The notes beneath the pieces were generated by a model. It ran no database searches and was not told the origin of the DNA. It worked only from the letters and a program-made list of their open reading frames with translations. This document shows positions 25,639 to 37,910 of a stretch of DNA of 64,000 nt, piece after piece. Where the stretch lies: contig JADDMT010000101.1 of NCBI GenBank assembly GCA_021401465.1, positions 42,084 through 106,083 of the forward strand. Reading direction: 5' to 3'. The DNA is from Teratosphaeria epicoccoides. Its lineage: Eukaryota; Ascomycota; Dothideomycetes; Mycosphaerellales; Teratosphaeriaceae. The number at the start of each line of letters is the position of its first letter. The first letter of the stretch is position 1. A program made the position numbers and the translations under genes.

Positions 25639-26075
25639 CGTGTCCTGGCTGGGATCACCAATTCTCGAGCGTGCATACACATTCCCAGATGGCTCTGAAT
25701 GGACGCTCTAAGATACATGTGTGTAGTGGGGCATCGTCACATGCACGGAGGGAGCACCAACGTCTTACTCCTTCTTGTTTCTACCCGGCGACATCAATAT
25801 CAACATACCTGAAGCAACCCCATTCTGTTGGTCGCGGTCGACACAAATGACTAGATGCACCAGACACAGAGCAAGTATCGCTCGCGCGCCTTCCATTCCT
25901 CGCTTTCCCGTCGCGCGGCGGAGCCTGGTGCAACTCGCCATTGATGAGTTTGCTTCCAGCAGCCATCCGTCCAGTGATTGCTCTGGCCCACATTTTGCTG
26001 TCTCATAGGATGCTGACCGACACTGCACTTATTAGCAATTAGTAATTAACAGACCAAACAGTGCCACTGCCCACC
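25639..26075. promoter_or_regulatory. Compact bidirectional promoter, TAP42 and DCL2
   Basis: 437 bp separate the two divergent start codons, so both promoters and 5' leaders must fit here. The part next to DCL2 contains an AT-rich stretch (about 26,025-26,055). No TATA box was assigned. Confidence 0.5.
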
Positions 26076-29000
26076 ATGGCCGTGCCCACCACCGACACCA
26101 CCGCTGGTGGCCGAGAGCATGAGGAGCCCAATGCCGAGACGCCATCACCAACCGACAGGCGAGACCTGGACGACTACTCCGACGACGAGGTCCCTCATGC
26201 ACCGGCAAATCTGACTGAGCGTCGGCGAGCTCAAAAAGCTGTTTTCGAAAACTGGCTTGTGAGCGACGCTGCCCAGGAGGCCCTCAAATCGAAGACCAAG
26301 GAGAGCAAGTTACTGGATGCGCATGAGGAAGAACTGTCCATGCAATCATTGATGGCCAAGCAAGGCGCCCATATCATCAACAATCCAAGACAGTACCAGC
26401 TCGAACTTTTCGAGAGAGCTCAACGGGAGAACACCATTGCCGTCCTCGACACTGGTTCCGGCAAGACGCTCATTGCCGTGCTGCTGCTCAAATGGATCAT
26501 CGATGAGGAGCTGGAACGGCGGGATAGGGGCGAGCAGCCGAAGATTAGCTTCTTCCTTGTAGCCAGTGTCACTCTGGTCTATCAGCAGTTTTCGGTGCTT
26601 GAGCAGAACATCGACCACAAAGTTGCGAGAGTATGCGGCGCCGACAATGTTGACAACTGGAACAAGGCTAGATGGACCAAACTGTTTGCAGACAACAAGA
26701 TCATCGTCGCCACCGCTGACGTCCTGTACCAATGCTTAGCGCACAGTTATATCACCATGCGGCAGATCAACCTGTTGATCTTTGACGAGGCGCATCATGC
26801 CAAGAAAAACCATGTATACGCTCGAATCGTCAAGGATTTCTACATTCACGAGAGTCCGGCCTGCAGACCACGAATATTTGGCATGACTGCAAGCCCAATC
26901 GATGCCAAGACCGATGTCGCCCGTGCCGCAATCGAACTGGAAGCTTTGCTGGATTGCAAGATTGCTACCACCGTCAACACTAGCTTGACTGACGCTATCA
27001 AGAAGCCTAGCGAAATGGTGATGAGCTACGCTCCATTGCCCCTGGAAGGTTTTGAGACGCCATTGCTGCAGTCAATCAAGGCTCATTTCAAGGACGTCTC
27101 GATCTTTCAAAAGATCTACGACCAGTCCGTCGAGATCGCTCGGCATCTCGGTCGTTGGTGCGCGGACAGATACCTGGTGGACGCTTTATCTGAGAACAAG
27201 CTTCGACGTTATGAGCTCGAGGCAGAACGCAGATACAATCATGGCCACGAGTCACTCAATACAGCTGGCGTCGCACAGCTGGATGAGCACCAGGCATTGA
27301 TCAGAAAGGCCATCGATTTTGTTCACCAGCAGCAAGATCACCCGGCCGCAGTTGACGAGAGCGATTTCAGCTCAAAGGTGCGGAAGCTGCAATGTTACCT
27401 GGCAATGCAGTTTGAGCGGCCATCGGAGCACCGCTGTATCGTCTTCGTGGAATCTAGACACACCGCGAGGCTTCTCGCTGCTGCATTCAAACAGATTGGT
27501 TCCCAGCATCTCAAGCCCGATTTTCTCGTCGGAGCAAACAGCTCCGACATTGACGAAGACAACTTTACCTTCCGAGCGCAAGTCGTGGCTCTGCTCAAGT
27601 TCCGCAAAGGGCACGTGAACTGCCTATTTGCGACGTCCGTGGGAGAAGAGGGCCTGGACGTTCCGGACTGCAATCTGGTGGTCCGCTTCGACATGTACAA
27701 GACCATGATCCAGTACGTGCAGTCGCGAGGTCGAGCAAGGAAAGAGAATTCCAAATTCATACATATGCTTGAATATGGCAATGGCACACAAAAAAGCTTG
27801 TACCACGAGGTGCGATTCCAGGAAATGGCGATGCGCAAATTCTGTGAGACTCTGCCTCAGGATCGGCGCTTGGAGGGCAATGACGACCATCTCGACGAAA
27901 TCCTGGCGAAGGAGAAATGGCTGCCCACCTATACGGAGCCGTCGACAGGTGCCAAGCTGACCTACGGCAATGCTCTTGTCTATCTCGCGAACTTCGTGTC
28001 GGCCATCCCGACAGATGGCGCAGAAGAGCCCATGCATGCAACCTACATAGTCAATTATCGCGGTACACAATTCATCGCTGAGGTGCTGCTGCCCGGGAAC
28101 GCGCCAGTCAGATCGATAATTGGGCGCGTTTGCGCCAAGAAGACGCTGGCGAAGCGCTCCGCCGCCTTCGAGATGTGCCTTGAGCTTCGCAAGAAGGACT
28201 ATCTCGACAATCACTTCATGCCGATCTACCAGAAGAGGATTTCTCAATGGCGGAATGCTCTTCTGGCAGTGAATACGAAGCAGACGAACATGTATACGAT
28301 GAGAACGAAGCCGAGCATTTGGCAGCAAGATCGTGGCACCATTCCCGAGCAGCTCTTTATTATGGTCGTCGACTTTCCTGACGGCTTGGAGAGATCTCAC
28401 CAACCTCTTGCTTTTCTCACCAGAAGAAAGATGCCAAATGAGTTTCCGGAGTTTCTGCTATATCTCAACGATGGCCGGGCGACACGAGTACGTTCTAGAA
28501 CCCTGGAACAGCCTCTCGTGGTTCGAGGTAAGCTTGACCAATTGTCGACCTTCACTTTCCGCATCTTTCAAGATGTCTTCTCAAAGAAGTACGAGTACGA
28601 TCCTGCGCAGCTGTCATACTGGCTTGCGCCTCTGTATCAGCACGACAAGAAGAGTCCTCACAAGGCGACAGCAGCATTGAATCTGCACGAGGAGCCAGAT
28701 GCAATGCTGGATTGGGAGTTGTTGGAAGAAATCAAGGATCACAAGGAGTACAAATGGACACCGCACATGGCTCCACAATCTCTCGTCGAGCGATTCATGG
28801 TTGATAGATGGGATGGAGGCAGGAAGCTGTATTCCAAACGCGTGTGCCCAGAGTTGAAACCGCAGGACCCAGTACCCTCTGAGGCTGCCAACGTCAAGGC
28901 CATCCAGATGAGCAGCATTCTTGATTACAGCATCAGTCTGTTCAAGAAGTCCCGGGAGAAGGCCACCTGGGAGCCGGATCAGCCGGTCGTCGAAGCTGAG

Positions 29001-30692
29001 AAGGTCATGATCAATCGACGAAACATGCTGGCGCCCCCAGAAAAGAAAGAAGTCGACTTCAAGAGGAAAGCATGGGTGTGCCCGGAGCCATTGCGAATCT
29101 CTGTACTGCCGCCACGTCTTGCAGTATGCTGTTTCAAGTGGCCTGCCATCATTCACCGCTTTGAGTCACATCTTATCGCCATGGAAGCTACCACTCTCGT
29201 TGGTGTAGAGTGCGATCTCAAGCTGGGCCTTGCTGCATTGACGAAGGACTCCAAGAACAGCAGCGACTATGAGGCCTCGCAGCAGGTCAACTTCCAGCGT
29301 GGCATGGGCGAGAACTACGAGCGCTTAGAGTTCATTGGGGACACCTTCCTCAAGACTGCGACGTCGATCTCGATCTTCATCCAAAATCCGAATGACAACG
29401 AGTCTTTGTCCCACGACAGACGGATGATGATGTTGAGCAACAAAAACTTGTTCGAAGTGGCCAAGCAGCTGAAGCTGTACGAGTTCATCCGGAGCATAGC
29501 ATTCTCCAGGCGTCTATGGTACCCTGAGGGCTTGAAGCTACTTGAGGGCAAAGGTGTCGGCAAGCGAGAGGATACGAACGTCATGAAGCACGAGCTGGGC
29601 GAGAAGACCATTGCAGATGTCTGCGAGGCACTCATTGGTGCGGCATACATCACCCATGACCGTCCAAACGAGACGTGGGATCCGGCCCACTGGGACAATG
29701 CTGTGCGCACCGTGACGAAGTTGGTCTCTTCTCCCGATCATCCAATGGCGAAGTGGAGCGATTACAGTGCTGCGTACGTGAAGCCAGCATACCAAACTGG
29801 CGAAGCGTCGGCCTCACAGAAAGATTTGGCAGCGAAGGTCGAATTGGAACATCCCTATCGATTCAAGCACCCGCGCCTGCTGCGCTCGGCTTTCCTCCAT
29901 CCTTCACAGCCCCTGATGTACGAGAGAATACCCAACTATCAGCGTCTGGAATTCCTCGGCGACGCGCTGCTTGATATTGCTAGCATTACATATCTCTTCT
30001 ACCGCTTCCCCGACAAGGATCCGCAGTGGCTGACTGAGCACAAGATGGCCATGGTGTCCAACAGATTCTTGGGCGCGGTATGTGTCAACATAGGTTTCCA
30101 CAAGCACCTGCGCCATAGCCAGTCCATTACCCAGCATCAGATTCAAGTCTACGCAACGGAGCTCCAGGAGGCCAAAAGAGTTGCTGGCGACGCACGGGAC
30201 TATTGGACCACAGTCGCTGATCCACCAAAATGCCTGCCTGATATTGTGGAAGCTTATATCGGAGCCATGTTCATCGACTCCGACTTCGACTACAACGTTG
30301 TGCGCGAATTCTTCGAGAGGAACATCAAGTGGTACTTTGAGGACATGTCGGTCTACGACGGCTTCGCGAACAATCATCCCTGCACGCATCTGCACAACCT
30401 GCTCCAGGGGACCTACGGGTGCTCAGACTATCGCCTCATGACCAAGGAGCCCCCCAGCGTCGATACCACCGCTCGCAGTGATGTCGTTGCTGTGGTCATG
30501 ATCCACAACGAGATTGTGGCGCACACGAAAGGCAAGTCCGGCCGGTATGCGCGTGTGCGGGTTGCACAGCAAGCGCTCGAGAGTGTGGAGGGTCTGGCTC
30601 CATACGAATTCAGGAGCAGGTTCCGGTGTGACTGCAGTGCAAAGGACGCGAGTGAGGCGAAGGCTGCGCAGTTGCTGGATTGTGCTGTGTGA
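26076..30692 (+). CDS. DCL2: Dicer-like protein (DCL2 type)
   Basis: One uninterrupted frame of 1,538 residues from the ATG at 26076 (CCACCATGG). Domain order is that of fungal Dicers. A DExH helicase comes first (motif I DTGSGKT near 124, DEAHHAKK near 236, FGMTASP). Helicase C follows, with QSRGRARKE. A Dicer-dimerisation domain covers about 635-730. RNase IIIa has RLEFIGDTFLKTATS near 1,080, with distal TIADVCEALIGAAY. RNase IIIb has RLEFLGDALLDIAS near 1,286, with distal LPDIVEAYIGAMFID. A C-terminal dsRNA-binding domain spans about 1,430-1,520. Catalytic acidic residues are present in both RNase III domains. No PAZ domain is evident, as usual in fungal DCL2. Role: cutting long dsRNA into small RNAs for quelling or antiviral and transposon silencing. 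DCL2 over DCL1 is my judgement. Confidence 0.95.
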   Translation: MAVPTTDTTAGGREHEEPNAETPSPTDRRDLDDYSDDEVPHAPANLTERRRAQKAVFENWLVSDAAQEALKSKTKESKLLDAHEEELSMQSLMAKQGAHIINNPRQYQLELFERAQRENTIAVLDTGSGKTLIAVLLLKWIIDEELERRDRGEQPKISFFLVASVTLVYQQFSVLEQNIDHKVARVCGADNVDNWNKARWTKLFADNKIIVATADVLYQCLAHSYITMRQINLLIFDEAHHAKKNHVYARIVKDFYIHESPACRPRIFGMTASPIDAKTDVARAAIELEALLDCKIATTVNTSLTDAIKKPSEMVMSYAPLPLEGFETPLLQSIKAHFKDVSIFQKIYDQSVEIARHLGRWCADRYLVDALSENKLRRYELEAERRYNHGHESLNTAGVAQLDEHQALIRKAIDFVHQQQDHPAAVDESDFSSKVRKLQCYLAMQFERPSEHRCIVFVESRHTARLLAAAFKQIGSQHLKPDFLVGANSSDIDEDNFTFRAQVVALLKFRKGHVNCLFATSVGEEGLDVPDCNLVVRFDMYKTMIQYVQSRGRARKENSKFIHMLEYGNGTQKSLYHEVRFQEMAMRKFCETLPQDRRLEGNDDHLDEILAKEKWLPTYTEPSTGAKLTYGNALVYLANFVSAIPTDGAEEPMHATYIVNYRGTQFIAEVLLPGNAPVRSIIGRVCAKKTLAKRSAAFEMCLELRKKDYLDNHFMPIYQKRISQWRNALLAVNTKQTNMYTMRTKPSIWQQDRGTIPEQLFIMVVDFPDGLERSHQPLAFLTRRKMPNEFPEFLLYLNDGRATRVRSRTLEQPLVVRGKLDQLSTFTFRIFQDVFSKKYEYDPAQLSYWLAPLYQHDKKSPHKATAALNLHEEPDAMLDWELLEEIKDHKEYKWTPHMAPQSLVERFMVDRWDGGRKLYSKRVCPELKPQDPVPSEAANVKAIQMSSILDYSISLFKKSREKATWEPDQPVVEAEKVMINRRNMLAPPEKKEVDFKRKAWVCPEPLRISVLPPRLAVCCFKWPAIIHRFESHLIAMEATTLVGVECDLKLGLAALTKDSKNSSDYEASQQVNFQRGMGENYERLEFIGDTFLKTATSISIFIQNPNDNESLSHDRRMMMLSNKNLFEVAKQLKLYEFIRSIAFSRRLWYPEGLKLLEGKGVGKREDTNVMKHELGEKTIADVCEALIGAAYITHDRPNETWDPAHWDNAVRTVTKLVSSPDHPMAKWSDYSAAYVKPAYQTGEASASQKDLAAKVELEHPYRFKHPRLLRSAFLHPSQPLMYERIPNYQRLEFLGDALLDIASITYLFYRFPDKDPQWLTEHKMAMVSNRFLGAVCVNIGFHKHLRHSQSITQHQIQVYATELQEAKRVAGDARDYWTTVADPPKCLPDIVEAYIGAMFIDSDFDYNVVREFFERNIKWYFEDMSVYDGFANNHPCTHLHNLLQGTYGCSDYRLMTKEPPSVDTTARSDVVAVVMIHNEIVAHTKGKSGRYARVRVAQQALESVEGLAPYEFRSRFRCDCSAKDASEAKAAQLLDCAV

Positions 30693-32301
30693 GGCAGTGC
30701 GGGTTGAAGGCGTTTGGAGTGATGTTAGCAAGGCGTTCGCGGTAGAGAGTGACGAGGGCTGTGATACAGAGTGATGGCAGAGCACGTTTGATAGAGCAGT
30801 GAATAGATAAGAAGATTCTCAGGCGGAGATACACTTGGCTGTTCTCATGATCTTGTGATCGACCTTGCGTGGCGGATCTTCACTGTCCTTGCACAAGCAG
30901 CCAGAGTCATTCGACCAATTCGCGGTGATTCTTGCCATCAGCTATAGTCAATACCGTGTTTACCATCGCATCATAGGTGACTAGGGAACTGTGCGCACGT
31001 GAGTCTATCAAAACCTCCGGATCGGTCTCATGCAGGTGCCGAGTTGCTTTTGTAAAAATCGGGCGTCTTTCATTTGACATGACAGCTCGGCGAGATGTGC
31101 CTGTGAAGCTACTGCCTTGCAGCTCCAAGGCATGCTGGAGAGATGATGTGCAAGTGAAGATCTGTTGGCTTGCCCGCTTATCGTGAGCCATCTGCCATCA
31201 TTGCAGGACTCTGCCCCCAACTTGCTGCGGGAACTTCCACCTGCGCGCTGTCGATGTGCTCCGGCGGATGATGGCAGCGGATTCGAGGGGCTTGATGCTG
31301 AGCTGCGAGCGGGCTTTCCATGCCGTTACGGGTTTGGGGAATAATGGCTGTGAGAGGTCCCGGTCTTGCGTTGTCTCTTTGTCAGTGGAGATGAGATTGC
31401 AGCGTCTCGGTCGTCCAGCCACTTCGGATTGTTTCTGTACGAAGAAGCAAGGCCGAGAACCTCCTCGTAACCCGCTGGTGTGTGGTCGTGAGCCGTTCGA
31501 CGGTGCGGTGTAGATCAGGTTCATATTCCCAAGCTCGCATAGGCCTGCACCGCACATGCAGCCACGCGCATTGGGCCTGCAGAAGCCGTATTTCCTGATC
31601 TTGGAATCAAGGCACCTAAGTTTACGCGAAAGAAGATGGTGTGTCTCAGTTTGCTTCGCATGGCGGCCACCTGTCCCGCCGAACCACCCAATCAGAGTGC
31701 TAAGGACTTATCAGGATTGCTGTCGGCGAGGCTGTAGAAGCAAAACTGGTCTCACTGCTCGTGCATCCCTGCAACAATAATGGATCTTTGGCATCGGCGC
31801 ATGAGTCTGATCGAGGAAGGCGCAAAGTCGATCGGTCATCGAGCTGCCGAGATACCAACACAAGTCCATGTACACTAATGAAAAAGGTTGGGAGTGTCCG
31901 CGGGCGCTGGGCACTTCCACCCGACCTCACTCGCGTGCGCTCAGGTACATGTACGCACGCAAGCGCTGCATCAACGATTGTGGCGGTGGGGCGTAAAGCA
32001 GCAGCACGGTAGTAATTATTCAGTCTGGAGTAGTGGAAGACAAGTCTTACATCCCTCCGAGCACTTCTCAGTATCGCTGCGGACAGTTGATTGCCCGCCT
32101 CGGGGGGCCTCGAAAGACTCGCCTGCAATTTGCATGCGAAATGGTTAGCATTAGAGAGTAATGAGCTGCATGCCTGCCGGTGACATTGTTGATCGAAGGC
32201 CCCTGCAGGAGCTCCCTCACGGGCGCAACAATAATGTCCACGCGGTAAGCTTGTCCACTGCCGCCCACGCATCATGTGCTGTCAGTCGGTGGAATATGGC
32301 C
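30693..32301. other. Intergenic region between DCL2 and TSC1
   Basis: About 1.6 kb with only short frames. It holds the DCL2 3' end and TSC1 promoter/leader. Upstream in-frame ATGs of TSC1 exist at 32161 and a GTAAGC...CAG pair lies at about 32,246-32,287, so a 5'-UTR or coding intron close to the start is possible. Confidence 0.4.
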
Positions 32302-35300
32302 ATGAGCTCGAGTCGCTGTGGGAATCGCTCTGACATGTCGGCCTCTAGGACCATCAAAGATGCCACCAAGGCGCTGCAGACACAGTTCTCTGCTGCGAGG
32401 ACCCCTCCATCGCTTCCACCAGAGAGCCGGCGCATCCTCCAGAGCTTCATCGAGGAACACAGTTCAGGCATCGGTGAGGAGGAGGCCGACCGCGTCAATG
32501 CCGCGATTCAAGATTTCTACGAGACCTACGTGTGCGACAGCGCCTCGAAGCTTGGACCGTTCGTTGGTGTGTTGAGGGAGCTGCGACCCGCGCTCCGGGA
32601 GCGAGATCAAGTCGGATGGTGGGAAGAGGCTGTGAGACCGGTCGTCACGGGAACAGGCCACCGCAAGCCCGTCATGGACGATGCACAAGAGTTCTTGATT
32701 GGCTGCATGGTGGTGGATGAGGATGAAGCTGGCAATCATGCACGGGGCAGGGCAACGCAACGACTGCTCGGCGACCTGCTCGGTACATACATTGCCCGGA
32801 CTCGCACCCTGACGCAGGAAGACCGATTCATCGCTCCAGAGAATGCCCAGGTGACGCAACAGATCGAACAGAATTTGAACGCGTTCGGCAGGAAACGACC
32901 TAAGGATCTGTTCAACGGCATCGACGACCTGATCACGGACCCCAGCACTCGACTCCAAGGACTCACGCTGTTGAGCTCCTTCCTGCGCCATCAAACGCCG
33001 CACTTGTACCTGGTCACCAACACGCCCCTTGTTGAGCATTTGTTGAAATGCCTGATGAACGATCTGTCGACGACAGTCCTGGCGGTTGCCTTGACATGCT
33101 TGATCATGCTCCTGCCTCACATTCCAGGGTCTCTCGGGCCGCACCTCCCACGGTTATTTCTTATTTATAGCCGGCTGCTGTGCTGGGAGCGATTCAGCTC
33201 GCTGTCCTCGCAAGCCGAGAAGGAGCTCGTGACGGACGAACGGCTCGCGGCCGACTCGGACGAGAACATTGGCCACGTTGGGGTTGACCCTTCCTGGGAG
33301 AAGGCAAGGCCAAAGGACGGGATCGCCGAATCAGCAACGCCAGAGTTGCTGAGTTACTTCACCATTCTCTACGGTCTTTATCCCCTCAACTTTGCAAGCT
33401 ACATCCGAAAACCCCGGCGGTTTCTAAAAAACCTCGACTTTCCCGGCGCGGATGACTTCGACTTGGACCAAGACATTATTCGTCGCAGGAGCGACCAGTT
33501 CCGTCGAGTGCATCTGCTCCACCCGAACTTCTGCAATTTGACTCCAGAGGAGGAGTTGATTGATCCGAAATGGCCGAAGGCTGATGCAGCCGACGTGGTC
33601 GCAGAGTGTCATGCTTTGTGTATCGATACGCGATCAAATTACGCCAGTCCTGGTCCGCCACCAAGCAGCAGGCTGCCAGATCTTCCACCGATTCCTCCAT
33701 TAGCGCCAAAAGGTAGCAAATATGTCTCGCCCAGTAACAGTCACGTCAGTCTCAGGTCTGGAAACAGCTGGCGTGACACGCAGTCAACAGCGGTGTCTGC
33801 CCAAACCATGGATGGAGATAGCCCGTTGTTGCATGCACAAGACGAGGATGGCGGGCCTCGCAGTAAGGCAGGTACAACGCACAGAACATCCACGCACATG
33901 GACGACCTCCCACAGCCTGCCACATTACCGACGGCTTCAAGGGAGAAGGATGAGATGCCGCATACCAACCTGGCCTTTCTGCAGCACGAGAACATGCTAC
34001 TGAAGAATGAACTGAACTTTGAGCGATGGCACAAGTCCCAGTATTCTCAGCACATATCTCAGCTGACGCGCAAGAATGTCAGAGATGCAACCACAGAAGC
34101 CGAGACTCTCAACCTAATCAACGCAAATCGTGCGCTCAAGCAGCAGCTGGAGCAGATACGGCAAGCGCGCAACGCCACCATCAACGACGCGAATCTGACA
34201 CGCAGACAAGCCAACAGCCTGGAGGCTAACCTTACCGAGCGATACAACACCCTGAGGAAAGAACAGGAGGCTTGGCGAGCAGACTCTGAGGAGCTCCAGC
34301 GGTTGCGCACCGAGAGCACGAAATGCCGAGACCTTCTTGTGACCACAGAGCAGCGTGAGCTGAATCAGAGACATCACCTTGAAATTGCCAGACGCGAACT
34401 TGAACAGATGCGAAAGGTCAACAGCCAGCTCCGAGAGGCCCAGCAGAAGCTCCGCGAATACGAATATCGAGAGTTTGAAATGGGTGAAGCGAAACGCGAG
34501 CTGGAAATTGTTGAGCACGAGCGAGATGCTCTGCAACTGCGATTGCAAAGACACCAGCATGATCTCGACCGTACGCGACGCGCATACACTGACAAGATTG
34601 CCGAACTGGAAGCTCACCACAATTCAACAGACACGACGTCCCGTAGGACTGACAGTAGCATCGCACCCGAAGCGCAGGCGCTGGCGGAGAGTCAAGCGAA
34701 GCTTGCCACCTTCAAGCGAAAGCATACGGCGCTCATGGAGAAATACACAGACCTTGAGATGGAATATGACTCCTTAAAATCGCAGCTTGAAGCGATGCGA
34801 GCCAGCCACGGCTCCTCTGGCCGCAACGTCTGCCACGAATTCGCTGATGGCAACAACTATGCCTACAGCAGTCGTGTGCGCCACATTGCCGAGACCATGA
34901 GCGGCGCGCTTGGTGGAGGTCCTGACAGCGCATATGACACGTCGAGCGATCGCGTGCCTACTGCTGTTTCTAACAACGCATACATCATTAGTGCGAGCGA
35001 TCCATCACATGGACGCTTCCACGAGCCGCAGTCACCGATACGAGCAGAGTCAGCCATAGCAATGCAACCATCGCTCTACCAACAACAACATCAGAGCGTT
35101 GGCGTGCGCCGGCAAGACAGCATAGCATCACGTGAGTCCGGACCTTCGCCGGCCTTCAATCTCAACTCCACTGCTCCTATTGCAGCAGATGAGCTCCAGC
35201 GAGCGAGCAAAAGTATCCGCAGCGAAAGTAGTAGTGATACGAAGCAGAAACGCGAGAAAGTACAGCCGGATAGTAAGGTCCGCGTGTACGGACGAGGTGA

Positions 35301-35450
35301 GTCTAGGACATTGTATCCTACATGTGCTTAAGCTGACAAGTACAAGGTGGGGCTCAGAATATCAAGATGAAGACGAAAGATCAGCCTGGTGATCTTGCTG
35401 GCGTGGATCAGCCAAAGAAGAAGGGCTTCAAGGGCTTCAGGCTTACCTGA
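32302..35450 (+). CDS. TSC1: Hamartin, TSC1-like subunit of the tuberous sclerosis complex
   Basis: Two exons, 32302-35296 and 35347-35450, joined by a 50-nt intron with CTGAC branch, give 1,032 residues. The ATG at 32335 is an equally good start; the frame is open back to 32161. The N-terminal part is an alpha-helical hamartin domain (about residues 20-430), including TLLSSFLRHQTPHLYLVTNT and ILYGLYPLNFASYIRKP. A Pro/Ser-rich linker follows (about 440-550), then a long coiled coil (about 553-835, starting HENMLLKNELNFERWHKSQY). The short last exon gives a Lys/Gly-rich end after KVRVYGRGG. TSC1 stabilises TSC2, the GTPase-activating protein for Rheb, and so restrains TORC1. The gene converges on the MATE gene. 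Confidence 0.88.
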
Positions 35451-35863
35451 ATGTGACGTGAAAATTGTCGTAGCCTCTAGGCGGTGTGTTTGTATGCGCG
35501 GTTGCAATGTGCTTCCAAACGAGATACCCCTTCGCGAGCACCGCGAGCGCTGACTGCTGATGAACGCTGAAATAGCCCACTTCAACCTCACAGAATTTCG
35601 TGTCTCATCGCATGCGACCCGCGCTCTCGCCATTGACTGATGGTTGGTCGTCCACAGCTGTTTCGGTTTGGGAACTTGTCAGGTGGGACTGTTGGAAGGT
35701 ATCACCCAGCTTTGACTTTCGTTGTCACACGCGAGAGAAGATCGTCGTAGCGTGGAGTGAGCTCACCGGAGGTCATTATTCCGCAAGAACGTGGGATGTG
35801 AAATAGAATGCAGTGCTGTACACTGTCTACACTGTTTGACATGCTGTCGAGATCTGGCAACGC
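35451..35863. other. Convergent intergenic region
   Basis: Shared 3' flank of TSC1 (plus) and the MATE transporter (minus). No gene was recognised. Confidence 0.4.
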
Positions 35864-37910
35864 TTAACCAGCAGCGTTTCTCTTGGCGGCTTCCTCAGCC
35901 GCAGCGCTCCAACTTGTTCTGTAAATGAAAATTCCTTCTGTGAGAGCCACGATTCCAAGAGCGATGGCGGGTCCGGCCCACAGACCCATCAGATCCCAAT
36001 GTAGACCAAACGCAATCCCGAAAGAAAAGGGCATCGCAACCTGGACAGATGTCAGCAGCATAATAGCCATGATTCAGCAGAGATGTACTGACAACGTAGT
36101 ACGCAAAGAGACCGATGTAGCCACCGATCTCCTGCTTTCCCAGTCCTCTCAGGAGACCGTTCATCTGTGCGGCTAGGGAGTCGAACAGTTGGAAGCTGGC
36201 GCACACGGGTAGCGTCGCTGCTGCCAAAGCAATAACATCTGGATCATTGGAGAATAAGCGAGGAATGAGGTGCCTTAGGGAAGCCAGAAGAACCATGTTG
36301 ATGATGCCAACAGCAGTTCCCAAGGCGATCGCCACGACACCAGTGACTTTCGCGGCATCGGGAAGTGAAGCGCCAATCAAGTTGGCTACTCGTGTGCTGG
36401 TAGCTATAGATAACGGGAACGGGAACTGATAGGTTAGCACCGCCAAGCTCTGCAACACAGTCTGTGCCGCCAAGTGCGTAGCACTGATTCTTGCAGAAGC
36501 AAGCGTCAGAATCTCAAATGCAATGAACTCGGCCATGACCATCACGAGTCCTGGAATGGCGAGGCGGATCATCGGCCACCAGTTCTTGAAGGCTTTGCGG
36601 GTGAAGCCGGGCCAGCACTCCATGCCGCTGAAGAATCGGACGTAGCAGAGGAGCAGCAGAGGCATTAGAGTCTCGGTTATCACGACGGCGATCGGGCAGC
36701 CGATGAAGCCCCATTTGAACTGCCACACGAACAGCCAGTGCATGACGATGTTGAGGGGGGCGGCGATGAGAAGGACGTACATGGTTGCGGCAAAGTGTCC
36801 TTGAGCTTGGACGTAGCGCTTCGCGGACTCGAAGCACGCGTAACCTGGAGTTCCGAAGACGAGCACTTTGAGATACTGGCCTGCGAGCACTGCGATTTGT
36901 GTCTCGGGTACGATGGCGCCTAGGATCCGGGTGCCTGCTAGCCAGATTGCGGCGATGGGGATGCACATGGACCAGAGGAAGAAGACCATGCGTTGGAGTT
37001 GTAGACCGACGAGTTGCTTGTTGCCGGAGCCGTAGGCTTGCGCACAGAGCGTATCGAGTGAAGTTGCGAGACCGTGGAACACCGCGTAGCCTGTGATGTT
37101 CGCCGTCATGGAGCCTCGTGAAACGGCGCCGAGCTCCATCTTGCCAATGTGGCCGACGGTGAAGATACTGGTCATGGTCAAAGAGTTTTCCAGCACAAAG
37201 GTCAGCACGAGTGGTAGACTGTACTTTGCCAAGGTCTTGGTCTCTCGTTGCCAGCTCGTTTGTATCTCTCCGCTCAGGACTGCCTCTGCCCACTGCTTGT
37301 CGATATTGGCTGGGTCGTCCTCGCCGCCATAATGTGCCGTTCGATCCCGGCCGAGCAGTGCTGCCCTTTCGGAAGAGGCCCCATCCTCGCCTTCCTGTGC
37401 AGCTTCTTCGTCTATGGCTAAACTACCTTTTCTCAAGAGTCTTGGCACCGAGATCTTGTGCATCAAGCCCTTGTTCGATGAATGCGACGTAACGTTGGCA
37501 CATCTTGGGGAATGTTTTGGTGGAATGATACTGTTGTCCCTGAGCAAGATTCTTTCTTCACTGATTGCAGCTTCTCGATCTTGCTCAATTGGAAGGACAG
37601 TCTCGGGACGCTGCGATCCCAGGAAAGGTCTGATCGCACCTCCCATGTAGCTCGGTCTTCTGTAGTGACCAACCATAGAGTGCTCACTCGACTGACGCAT
37701 CTCTGTATTCGTCCTCTCCAACCCATTCTCCAGATCCGCTGCATCTTCTGGGCTGCCAATCTCCACCAGGTCTTTCGCTATTGACTCGTGTGCAATTTCT
37801 GCGATTGACTGCTCTGCAAATGCAGACCGGTATGATGTTCCTAAACTACGTGCACCTGTGCCATGATCGCTCCACCGCGTAGACGTCCTGGCATCCACCG
37901 GTTTGCTCAT
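35864..37910 (-). CDS. MATE-family multidrug/toxin efflux transporter
   Basis: Exon 1 is 37910-36093 and exon 2 is 36040-35864 on the minus strand; the 52-nt intron (GTCAGT...CCAG, CTGAC branch) sits after FAYYV and continues with VAMPFSFGIAFGLHWDLMGL, a usual join in this family. The protein has 664 residues. About 215 N-terminal residues are hydrophilic and probably cytosolic. The rest has roughly twelve hydrophobic segments with MATE landmarks: LVLTFVLENSLTMTSIFTVG, HGLATSLDTLCAQAYGSGN, and in the second half FEILTLASARISATHLAAQT. The start at 37910 (MSKPVDART) is the first ATG; the frame upstream is open but lacks one. Likely an H+ or Na+ coupled exporter of small organic compounds. The substrate is unknown. 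Confidence 0.9.
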
